Below, in pieces: positions 1-7,545 of a DNA stretch of 64,000 bases. This DNA is from Streptomyces lichenis (lineage in GTDB: Bacteria; Actinomycetota; Actinomycetes; Streptomycetales; Streptomycetaceae). The position numbers and the translations under genes were made by a program. Below the pieces are notes generated by a model. The model worked only from the letters and a program-made list of their open reading frames with translations, was not told the origin of the DNA and searched no databases. How positions within the stretch are numbered: position 1 is the stretch's first letter; each line of letters opens with the position of its first letter. Location: the NCBI RefSeq assembly GCF_023218175.1, contig NZ_JALPTH010000016.1, forward strand, positions 62,001 through 126,000, in the 5' to 3' direction.

Positions 1-1180
1 AGGCCGAGCGCGTAGATGGTGTCGACCAGGACGTTCTCGCTGACCAGGGTCATCACGGCGTAGAAGGTCCCGGTGGAGACGCCGGCGATGACGGTGGCCT
101 TTCCGGGGCTCTTGAAGCGCGGGTGGACCTTGGTGAAGGAGTGCGGCAGGGCCTCGTAGGTGGCCATGGCCAGCACCGTGCGGGCGACCGGGATGAAGGT
201 GGTCTGGAGGCTGGCGGCGGCGGAGGCGAGCACCGCGACGAAGAGGGTGACGCCGAGGACGGGGCCCATGACCGGGCCGGCGAGGGCGGCGAAGACGTTG
301 TCGGAGGTCTCCGGGTTGGCGAGGCCGAGGCCGCTCTCGCCGGAGCCGACGATCATCTGGGCGGCGATGCCGGTGGCCAGGTAGGAGCCGATCAGCACCA
401 CCATGGTGATCATGGCGGCGCGGCCGGGGGTGCTGGTGCTGCCGGTGGTCTCCTCGTTGGTGGCCAGGCAGGCGTCCCAGCCCCAGTAGATGAAGATCGC
501 CAGGGAGAGCCCGGCGGTGAAGGCGGAGAAGGACTGGACGGCGAAGGGGTTCAGCCAGGTCCAGGAGAAGTCCACGCCGGTCGGGAAGTCGGCGCCGCCC
601 ACCTTCCCGAAGGCCATCACCACGAAGACGGCCAGGACGAGGAGCTGGAGGCCGACCAGGGCGTACTGCACGCCCTTGGTGGCCGTCATGCCGCGGTAGC
701 TGATCGCGGTGGCGATGGCGATCAGGGTCAGGCAGGTGAGGATGTGCGCGGCCTTGTTGTCGTCCAGGGCGGCGATGGAGGGACTGCCGGTGATCTCGCC
801 GGCCAGGAGCCAGAAGTACGAGGTGGCCACGCCGGCCAGGTTCGACAGGACGATGATCGTCGCGATGACCAGGCCCCAGCCGCACATCCAGCCGACCCGG
901 GGGCCGAAGGCCTTGACCGTCCAGGTGAAGGAGGTGCCGCAGTCCGGCATCACGCGGTTGAGCTCGCGGTAGGCGAAGGCGACCAGCAGCATCGGCAGGA
1001 ACCCGGCCAGGAAGACGGCGGGCATCTGGAGCCCGACCTCGCCGGCGGTGGGGCCGAGGGTCGAGGTCAGGCAGTAGACGGGGGCCACGGTGGAGATACC
1101 GATGACCGCACTGCCCAGCAGCCCGACGGAGTTCCCGCCGAGGCCCTTGCCGCGCACCTCCGTGGTGGTGTCACCCGGCA
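1..1180 (-). CDS. APC-superfamily amino acid permease, C-terminus cut by window edge
   Basis: The visible ~393 residues form a polytopic inner-membrane protein of the amino acid-polyamine-organocation superfamily, a proton-coupled importer of amino acids or amines; the substrate cannot be told. The N-terminus carries the family's unwound first helix (GLLGSAVIGISTVAPVYCL), followed by at least nine further hydrophobic segments. The gene runs off the left edge, so the stop codon and the last few helices are missing. The start is placed at the ATG ending at 1180, which has an AAGGGG Shine-Dalgarno seven bases upstream. An in-frame ATG at 1235 would add 18 residues but has no good ribosome site. 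Family assignment is secure; substrate is unknown. Confidence 0.88.
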
Positions 1181-1534
1181 TGGTGACGCCCCTTACCGTG
1201 TCTCCGGCCTGGGGCCGCGCTTCCACCTGAGTCATGAACGAGACGTTAAATGCTGCGGTTTCCATATCCGGAGTGCGGAAGTTCGCGATCTTTGCCTTGC
1301 ATTCGCAGGGCTTTGGCGACTATTGGTCGGGGAATGGAAGAGTAGGTGGCGGCGGCGCCAGCCGATCAGTGGGCGTCTCGCACACCGTCCGCTATGCGGG
1401 AACCGCAGGGCTGTCCGATTTGCCGGTTTCAGAAATTTCCCGTGCGTTTCGCTGCGCGTTGCGGCGTGCGGTGTGGGTGACGGCCGCGGGACCGCCCGTA
1501 CCCCCTTCCGGGGCCGGTCCGCCACGGGTCGCGC
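1181..1534. other. Intergenic region, no gene seen
   Basis: This 354-bp gap separates the permease start from the convergent-side end of the pentapeptide gene; both are on the minus strand. The part next to the permease (1236-1330) is less GC-rich than its surroundings and probably holds the permease promoter, but I could not pick a convincing -35/-10 pair. Confidence 0.4.
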
Positions 1535-2149
1535 TCACCCCACCCGGTAGCCCAGGGCCGTCGCCAGCAGGGCCGCCTGGTCCAGGTCGATCCGGGTCCC
1601 GGAGGCCTCGGCCGTCCGCGGGTCCAGCGATGACAGGTCGCTGCCCCGCAGGTCGGCACCGGCCAGCCGCACCCCGCCCAGCGCCGCACCCGACAGATCG
1701 CAGCGGGTCATCACCGTGCCCTCCAGCCGCGCCCCGGTGAGGTCCGCCTCGCGCAGCCGCACCCCGTCGAAGGAGGCCCGGCGCAGATCGGCGCCCGGCA
1801 GCCCCGAGAAGGACCAGTCGCCCCCGTCCACCGCCAGCAGCCCGAACGTGGTCCGCTCGAAACTCGCGCCGACCGCCTTGCACCCCTCGAAGCGGGCGTC
1901 GAAGAAGGAGCAGCCGCGGAAGACGCAGTTCACGAAGGCGGAGCCGGTGTGCCGGGAGGCGTTGAACGCCACCCCGGAGAAGACGCACCCGTCGAAGACG
2001 GCGCCCTCCCCGACCACCTCCGTCCAGTCCAGGTCGTAGAAGGTGTACCCCTCGTACACATCCCGCGGCCCCAGCTCCCGCCCGTACCAGTCCTCATCCC
2101 GAACCACCCGCCCGGTCCCCGCCCCGGGGTCACCGTGTCGATCAGCCAT
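1535..2149 (-). CDS. Pentapeptide-repeat protein
   Basis: A 204-residue protein dominated by A(D/N)LxX-type pentapeptide repeats (for example GADLRRASFDGVRLREADL), which fold into a right-handed quadrilateral beta helix. Some family members mimic DNA and protect gyrase (Qnr, MfpA) or act as effector scaffolds, but nothing here points to gyrase specifically. The first ~45 residues are non-repeat and the repeats run from about residue 45 to 185. The ATG at 2149 has GGAGGG directly abutting it, which is too close, so an in-frame GTG at 2107 may be the true start. It is transcribed away from afsR and shares a 233-bp divergent gap with it. Confidence 0.8.
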   Translation of the reverse strand: MADRHGDPGAGTGRVVRDEDWYGRELGPRDVYEGYTFYDLDWTEVVGEGAVFDGCVFSGVAFNASRHTGSAFVNCVFRGCSFFDARFEGCKAVGASFERTTFGLLAVDGGDWSFSGLPGADLRRASFDGVRLREADLTGARLEGTVMTRCDLSGAALGGVRLAGADLRGSDLSSLDPRTAEASGTRIDLDQAALLATALGYRVG

Positions 2150-2382
2150 CCCTCCATTGAAACCGCCACCACTGACAGAGCCGTCTCCTGTGGCAGCCGC
2201 CGCGGGCAGGGGGTGGCGGCCGAGGCCCCGGGGGCGTGTGCGGGTGCGGTGCAGAGCCGGGTCGGCGGGGGGTCCCCTACTGACGCGTACGGCACCGGCA
2301 GGGCAGACTGTCCGGGGCGGAGCCGACCGCGCGGGGCCGTGGGAAGCGGAACCGGCGGGCGAGAGGGGCAGCAGGGGGAGCT

Positions 2383-5300
2383 ATGGACCGTGAGCACGGG
2401 CCGGTGACGCCGCCGGTACAGCCACCGCCGCAGCGGACCGGAACCCATGACGCGGACAGCGCGGACAGCCGGGAGTACGGGGCGGGGAGCGGGTTGCGGT
2501 TCACCGTGCTGGGGCCGGTGCGGGTGGTACGGGACGGCGAGGCGCTGCCCTCCGGCTCCCCTCAGCAGCGGGCGCTGCTGGCCGCGCTGCTGCTGCGCGA
2601 GGGGGGCACCGCGACGGCGGCCGAGCTGATCGACGGCATCTGGGGCGAGCGGCCGCCCACCCAGGCGCTCGCCGCGCTCCGTACGTACGCCTCCCGGCTG
2701 CGCAAGGTGCTGCCCGCGGACGCGCTGGTCAGCGAGTCGGGCGGATACGCGCTGCGGGTCCCGCCCGGGTCGGTGGACCTGCCCACCGCCCGGGGCCTGG
2801 CCGACCGGGCGGGCAAGGCCCGGGCCGCGGGCGACCGCGGCGGGGCGCGCGAGCTGCTGGCCCGGTCGCTGGAGCAGTGGGACGGCGAACCGCTCGCCTC
2901 GGTGCCCGGCCCCTACGCCGAGACCCAGCGCACCCGGCTGGCCGAGTGGCGGCTGACCCTGCTGGAGACCCGGCTCGAACTGGACCTGGAGTGCGGCCGG
3001 CACGCGGGCACCGTCTCCGAGCTGACCGCGCTCACCGCCGCCCACCCCCTGCGCGAGCGGCTGCGCGAGCTGCTGATGCTGGCGCTGTACCGGGGCGGCC
3101 GGCAGGCCGAGGCCCTCGCCGTGTACGCCGACACCCGCCGGCTGCTCGCCGAGGAGCTGGGCGTCGACCCGGGCCCGGAGCTGGCCCGGCTCCAGGAGCG
3201 CATCCTGCGCGCCGACGAGGAGCTGGCCCGCTCCGCCGAGGAGTCCGCCGCGTACACCGGCCCCACCCGGCCCGCCCAGCTGCCCGCCGCCGTACCGGAC
3301 TTCACCGGCCGCGCCCCCTTCGTCCGCGAGCTGGGCGCGCGGCTGGCCGACTCCGGCGGCGCGGAGGGGGCCGAGACAGCGGGCGGCGGTACGGGGGCCG
3401 GGTCGGTGATGGCCGTCTCGGCGCTGGCCGGGATAGGCGGGGTCGGCAAGACCACGCTCGCCGTGCACGTGGCGCACGCGGCCCGGCCCGGCTTCCCCGA
3501 CGGCCAGCTCTATGTGGACCTCCAGGGCGCCGGACCGCGCCCGGCCGAGCCCGAGGTGGTGCTCGGCGCCTTCCTGCGCGCCCTGGGCACCGCCGACACC
3601 GCCGTACCGGACGGCCTGGAGGAGCGGGCCGCGCTGTACCGCTCGACGCTGGCCGGGCGGCGGGTGCTGGTGCTGCTGGACAACGCCCGGGACGCCGCCC
3701 AGGTCCGCCCGCTGCTGCCGGGCACCGCCGGGTGCGCCGCGCTGGTGACCAGCCGGGTGCGCATGGTGGACCTGGCCGGGGCGTACCTGGTCGACCTGGA
3801 CGTGATGGCGCCCGACGAGGCGCTCCAGCTGTTCACCCGGATCGTCGGGGCCGAGCGGGTGGGCGCCGAGCGGGAGGCCTCGCTGGACGTGGTCGCCGCC
3901 TGCGGGTTCCTGCCGCTGGCCATCCGGATCGCCGCCTCCCGGCTGGCGGCCCGCCGCACCTGGACGGTGTCCGCGCTGGCCGCCAAACTCGCCGACGAGC
4001 GGCGCCGGCTGGACGAGCTGCGGGCCGGCGACCTGGCCGTGAAGGCCACCTTCGAGCTGGGCTACGGCCAGCTGGAGCCCGCCCAGGCCCGTGCCTTCCG
4101 GCTGCTGGGGCTGGCCGACGGGCCGGATGTCTCGCTGGCCGCCGCGGCCGCGATGCTCGACCTGCCGGCGGAGGAGGCCGAGGAGCTGCTGGAGTCCCTG
4201 GTGGACGCCTCCCTGCTGGAGTCCGCCGCGCCCGGCCGCTACCGCTTCCACGACCTGGTGCGGCTGTTCGCCCGCTCCTGCGCCGAGAGCGGGGCAGCGG
4301 GCCGGCCCGAGGGGGCGGCGGCGCTGGACCGGCTGCTGGGCTTCTACCTGGCCACCGCCGCCCGGGTGTACGCCATCGAGCGGCCCGGCGACCGGCTGGT
4401 GGACCGGCTGGAGCCGGCCGGGTACGCCGGGCTGGACTTCGCCGACCGGTACGCGGCGATGGACTGGCTCTACGCCGAGGCGCACTGCCTGCTGGCCTGC
4501 GCCCGCCAGTCGTCCGCCGAGGTCACGTCCGGCGGAGACCGGCTGCGGCGGGCCGTGGACCTGCTGTGGGCGGCCAAGGACCTGGCCGAGTCGGGCGCCA
4601 ACGCCCAGCAGTACGAGGCCGCCGCGATCACCGCCCGGCAGGCCGCCCGCGCGGCCGGGGACGCCCGTAGCGAGGGCCGGGCCAGGACCGCGCTGACCAA
4701 CGTCCACCTGGTCGCCGGGCGTTACGACGAGGCCGACGAGGAGGCCCGTACCGCCCGCGACCTGGCCGTCGCCAGTGGGGACGCGGCCTCGGTCTACTGG
4801 ACCGACAACGACCGCGGCATCATCGCCCTCAACCAGGGCCGCTATCCGGACGCCGAGGAACTGTGGCAGCGCGCCCGGGACGGCGCGCGGGCCGACGGCA
4901 ACCCCTCCGTGGAGGCCAGCGCCGTCTGCAACCTGTCCCGGCTGCACGGCTTCACCGAGCGCCCGGACAGCGCGATCCGGCTGGCCCGGGAAGGACTCGC
5001 CCTGTACCGGCGGATCGGCGGCGACATGCGGCTGGACAACGCCCGGTACGCGCTCGGGGTGATCCTCTCCCACAGCGGCCGGTACGCCGAGGCCCTGGTC
5101 GAACTCACCCAGGCCGCGCACGGGTTCGGCCGCAACCGGCAGTGGCTGTGGCAGGGCACCGCGTACTTCCGCGTCGCCGAGGCCCAGTTGGCGTCCCGGC
5201 GGGCGCCGCTGGCCGCCCAGCACGCCGAGGAGGCGCTGTCGCTGGGCTGCATCGGTGGCGACCGGATGCGGGGCAATGTGCTGACGGTGCTCGGCCGCGC

Positions 5301-5430
5301 GCTGGACGCCCTCGGTCAGAGCGACCGGGCGCGGGCCTGCTGGCAGGAGGCGCTCTCCCTCTACGAGCGGCTGGGCGCCCCCGAGGCCGACCAGGTCCGC
5401 GCCCTGCTGAGCCCGCTCGCGGCGGCCTGA
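2383..5430 (+). CDS. afsR: AfsR-type global transcriptional activator (SARP, NB-ARC, TPR)
   Basis: This 1015-residue protein has the full AfsR architecture. It has an OmpR-like winged helix and bacterial transcriptional activation domain at about residues 40-285, an NB-ARC ATPase with P-loop GIGGVGKTT near residue 350 and a hydrophobic Walker B (RRVLVLLDNARD), then a TPR-rich C-terminal third. In S. coelicolor AfsR is phosphorylated by AfsK and activates afsS, switching on antibiotic production. The gene next door (5703) is an afsS homologue and afsK lies 2 kb further on, so the assignment rests on both domains and context. The start ATG follows GGGGGAG at good spacing. A strong terminator hairpin lies 45 bp after the stop. 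Length matches the family (about 990 residues). Confidence 0.95.
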   Translation: MDREHGPVTPPVQPPPQRTGTHDADSADSREYGAGSGLRFTVLGPVRVVRDGEALPSGSPQQRALLAALLLREGGTATAAELIDGIWGERPPTQALAALRTYASRLRKVLPADALVSESGGYALRVPPGSVDLPTARGLADRAGKARAAGDRGGARELLARSLEQWDGEPLASVPGPYAETQRTRLAEWRLTLLETRLELDLECGRHAGTVSELTALTAAHPLRERLRELLMLALYRGGRQAEALAVYADTRRLLAEELGVDPGPELARLQERILRADEELARSAEESAAYTGPTRPAQLPAAVPDFTGRAPFVRELGARLADSGGAEGAETAGGGTGAGSVMAVSALAGIGGVGKTTLAVHVAHAARPGFPDGQLYVDLQGAGPRPAEPEVVLGAFLRALGTADTAVPDGLEERAALYRSTLAGRRVLVLLDNARDAAQVRPLLPGTAGCAALVTSRVRMVDLAGAYLVDLDVMAPDEALQLFTRIVGAERVGAEREASLDVVAACGFLPLAIRIAASRLAARRTWTVSALAAKLADERRRLDELRAGDLAVKATFELGYGQLEPAQARAFRLLGLADGPDVSLAAAAAMLDLPAEEAEELLESLVDASLLESAAPGRYRFHDLVRLFARSCAESGAAGRPEGAAALDRLLGFYLATAARVYAIERPGDRLVDRLEPAGYAGLDFADRYAAMDWLYAEAHCLLACARQSSAEVTSGGDRLRRAVDLLWAAKDLAESGANAQQYEAAAITARQAARAAGDARSEGRARTALTNVHLVAGRYDEADEEARTARDLAVASGDAASVYWTDNDRGIIALNQGRYPDAEELWQRARDGARADGNPSVEASAVCNLSRLHGFTERPDSAIRLAREGLALYRRIGGDMRLDNARYALGVILSHSGRYAEALVELTQAAHGFGRNRQWLWQGTAYFRVAEAQLASRRAPLAAQHAEEALSLGCIGGDRMRGNVLTVLGRALDALGQSDRARACWQEALSLYERLGAPEADQVRALLSPLAAA

Positions 5431-5474
5431 GCACGATCGGCGGGCCCCGGGAACGGCAGGCAGGTCCCGAGCAC

Positions 5475-5500
5475 GGCCGGGGGCTCTTCCGCCCCCGGCC
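5475..5500 (+). terminator. Rho-independent-type hairpin after afsR
   Basis: A perfect 10-bp GC stem (GGCCGGGGGC / GCCCCCGGCC) with a 6-nt loop sits 45 bp after the afsR stop. No U-tract follows, which is normal for Streptomyces terminators. Confidence 0.75.
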
Positions 5501-5510
5501 CCACCTGGGC

Positions 5511-5528
5511 GTTCAGCGTTCGTTTATG
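5511..5528 (+). promoter_or_regulatory. Candidate AfsR/PhoP operator upstream of afsS
   Basis: Heptamer-like elements spaced 11 bp apart, GTTCAGC at 5511 and GTTTATG at 5522, resemble the direct-repeat operators bound by SARP proteins and PHO boxes. AfsR and PhoP are known to compete for overlapping sites upstream of afsS in S. coelicolor. A -10-like TAGGGT occurs at 5598-5603 with no good -35, as expected of an activator-dependent promoter, but the distance to these repeats is larger than usual. Assignment is by resemblance and position only. Confidence 0.4.
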
Positions 5529-5702
5529 CGCGTCCGGCAGTGTTCCCACCACGATCCGCCGCGTCGGGGGGCAGGCGGATCGCCTGGGGGCCGTCACTAG
5601 GGTGGACGGTCCTGAAGCGCCCGTTCGGCGACCGCGGGGGGAGCCGCCGGACGGGCGTCTCGTTCCCGCCGGCCCCCACCAGGCACCACCAAGGAGCACA
5701 CC

Positions 5703-5909
5703 ATGAGCAACACCGCAGAGCAGCCGACCGCGCAGCCGCTGGACAACCACACCCCGGCGCCGCCGAAGAACGCGGCCCAGCCGCTCGACAACCACACGCC
5801 CGCGCCGCCCAAGAGCGCCGCGCAGCCGCTGGACAACCACACTCCGGCACCGCCGAAGAACGCGGCCCAGCCGCTCGACAACCACACGCCCGCGCCGCCG
5901 GCGCGCTGA
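5703..5909 (+). CDS. afsS: AfsS-like small repeat protein
   Basis: A 68-residue acidic/proline-rich protein made almost entirely of four copies of a 15-residue unit containing QPLDNHTPAPP. AfsS of S. coelicolor is a ~63-residue protein built from about three units with the same D-N-H-x-P-x-P core. It is the AfsR target that stimulates pathway-specific antibiotic regulators by an unknown mechanism. The start is well supported by AAGGAG six bases before the ATG. The gene stands alone between the afsR terminator and two tandem terminator hairpins, so it is a monocistron. The repeat is also visible in DNA as a 45-bp tandem, so copy number can vary by slippage without frameshift. Confidence 0.9.
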   Translation: MSNTAEQPTAQPLDNHTPAPPKNAAQPLDNHTPAPPKSAAQPLDNHTPAPPKNAAQPLDNHTPAPPAR

Positions 5910-5988
5910 GGCGAACCGAGCCGAGCCCATCGGTTCGCCGCACCAGGGGGAACGAGGCCGCGACGGGAGGGGACCCGTCGCGGCCTCG
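5910..5988. terminator. Two tandem hairpins after afsS
   Basis: Two perfect inverted repeats follow the afsS stop. The first is GGCGAACCGA/TCGGTTCGCC (5910-5919 and 5930-5939). The second is a 15-bp stem with a 6-nt loop (5953-5967 and 5974-5988). They lie between convergent genes and can terminate both directions. Confidence 0.8.
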
Positions 5989-6074
5989 CCGTGTGCGCCG
6001 CCGGCCTGTCCGGACGGCGGAGCCGGGCCCGCGTACCGGCTGGTGCCCGCGTACGGGCCCGGCCCCGTACCGCC

Positions 6075-6629
6075 TCAGGCCCGCTCGGCCGCCGCCGCGC
6101 ACCGCACGACCCGGTCCACCGCCCGGGGCGTGCCCATCCGCAGCTCGACCGCCCTGCTCTCCCCCGCGTCCAGCGTGACCGAGGTCCGCGCGCGGTCGAC
6201 CACCTTCCCGCGGGAGTCCAGGAACTCGATCCGTACCGCGAACCGGGACTCGGCGGCGGCGCGGGAGGTCACCCGGACCGTGGCCGAGGTGTCGTCGGCG
6301 CCGCCCTTGCGCTTCCCCTTCGTCCCGGTCCGCTTCCGGGGGCCGGCGTCCTCCACGCAGTCCTCCACCGCGACCTCCACGTCCTCGCCGGTGGAGGCGG
6401 AGGGGGTGGGCGCGGTCGTGGTGTCACCGCCCGAGCCGCTGCCGTGGTCGTCGTCGGAGTGGTCGCTGCCGTGACCGCCGCCGCCGTTGCCCTTCTTGGA
6501 GCTGGAGCAGCCGCCGCCCCCGCCGGAGCCGCTTCCGCCCTTCCTCGCGTCCAGGCCGCTCTGGAAGCCGGTCAGTGCCAGCACCACCGCCAGCAGCACC
6601 ACCGTGAACCGCAACCGCCTGCGTACCAT
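6075..6629 (-). CDS. Putative secreted protein, function unknown
   Basis: A 184-residue protein with an N-terminal basic stretch and hydrophobic segment (RRRLRFTVVLLAVVLALTGF) resembling a Sec signal or single anchor, then a Gly/Ser/His/Asp-rich low-complexity linker. The C-terminal ~90 residues look like a small beta-rich exported domain, with DVEVAVEDC at its start. A second in-frame ATG at 6653 would add eight residues; the inner ATG is preferred because a G-rich ribosome site precedes it. It lies between afsS and the next membrane protein, and I cannot assign a function. It is convergent with afsS and divergent from the gene at 6790. Confidence 0.65.
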   Translation of the reverse strand: MVRRRLRFTVVLLAVVLALTGFQSGLDARKGGSGSGGGGGCSSSKKGNGGGGHGSDHSDDDHGSGSGGDTTTAPTPSASTGEDVEVAVEDCVEDAGPRKRTGTKGKRKGGADDTSATVRVTSRAAAESRFAVRIEFLDSRGKVVDRARTSVTLDAGESRAVELRMGTPRAVDRVVRCAAAAERA

Positions 6630-6789
6630 CACCGCACCCCCGTGCTGTGTCATGTTCTCGTCGTACTACCCGGCCAGGTTAGCGGCCCGGTCGCGGCGGC
6701 CGCCCGGACGGGGCCCGCCCTGTGGCAGCCTCGCCGGCTCCGGCGTACGTTCGGGAACGGACCCGACCGGCGTCGGCAGGAGGCCGAGC

Positions 6790-7536
6790 ATGATCCGTAA
6801 CGCCGTCGGCTCGCTGCTCGCCCTGGTGGGCGCCGCGGCCGCCGTATGGAGCCCCTTCCTCGCCTGGTACAACGGCCGCGCCGGTCGCGACTACGCGATC
6901 GCCGACCTGTTCGGCGGCATCACCGGGAACGAGCCCGCGCCGATCGCCTCGCTGCTGCTGCCGTTCGCCTTCGCCGCGCTGCTCACCCTGTTCGGGATCG
7001 TGCTGCGCTCCCGGCTGCTGGTGGGGCTGGCCGGGCTGGTGGTGCTGGGCTTCACCGTGCTGTGGATGGTCCGCCAGGGGCAGGCCGCCGACAGCCTGAG
7101 CATCGAACCGGACGGCACCGGTCTCGGCTGGGGCGTGGGCGCCGCCGCGGCCGGCGGGCTCCTGCTGCTGCTCGCCGCCGCGCTGATGAGCGGGCGCCGC
7201 GGGGTCCGGGGCCGCCGCCGGGCCCGCCGGGAACGCGAGGAGCTCCCCGAGGAGCGGTACGGGGAGCCGTACCGGCAGCCCCAGCCGCAGCCGTACGAGC
7301 AGCAGCCGCAGCCGTACGAGGATCAGTACGGCGGCCGGCCGGCCCCGTACGACCCCCACGACCCCGATGCCGCTCAGGGCCGCCCCGGCCCGTACGGCGA
7401 GCAGCCCCCGCACCCGGGCCAGGACCAGCCGACGCGCTCCTACGGGCCGACCGACACGCCCCCGTACGGCCAGCGCTACGACGGGCTGGACGAGCACCGG
7501 CCGCCCCCGGACGAGGACGGCCGACCGCCGCGGTAG
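6790..7536 (+). CDS. Four-helix membrane protein with Pro/Gln/Tyr-rich tail
   Basis: A 248-residue protein with four predicted transmembrane segments in its first ~140 residues. They are followed by an Arg-rich juxtamembrane stretch and a long cytoplasmic tail full of P, Q, Y and G with repeated EPYRQPQPQPYEQQ-like text. The first helix ends in SPFLAWY, a pattern I associate with actinobacterial small membrane proteins of unknown role. The ATG has AGGAGG nine bases before it. It converges on afsK with only 9 bp between the stops, and sits where S. coelicolor has a single hypothetical gene between afsS and afsK. A role in AfsK membrane association is conceivable but unproven. Confidence 0.72.
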   Translation: MIRNAVGSLLALVGAAAAVWSPFLAWYNGRAGRDYAIADLFGGITGNEPAPIASLLLPFAFAALLTLFGIVLRSRLLVGLAGLVVLGFTVLWMVRQGQAADSLSIEPDGTGLGWGVGAAAAGGLLLLLAAALMSGRRGVRGRRRARREREELPEERYGEPYRQPQPQPYEQQPQPYEDQYGGRPAPYDPHDPDAAQGRPGPYGEQPPHPGQDQPTRSYGPTDTPPYGQRYDGLDEHRPPPDEDGRPPR

Positions 7537-7545
7537 CCACCGGCG

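Noticed and set aside
1930..5223. A 1097-codon minus-strand open frame opposite afsR
   Set aside because: It is the antisense of a well-supported afsR gene, consists of Gly/Gln/Val/Arg-rich low-complexity text and has no domain. Long antisense frames are expected at this GC content.
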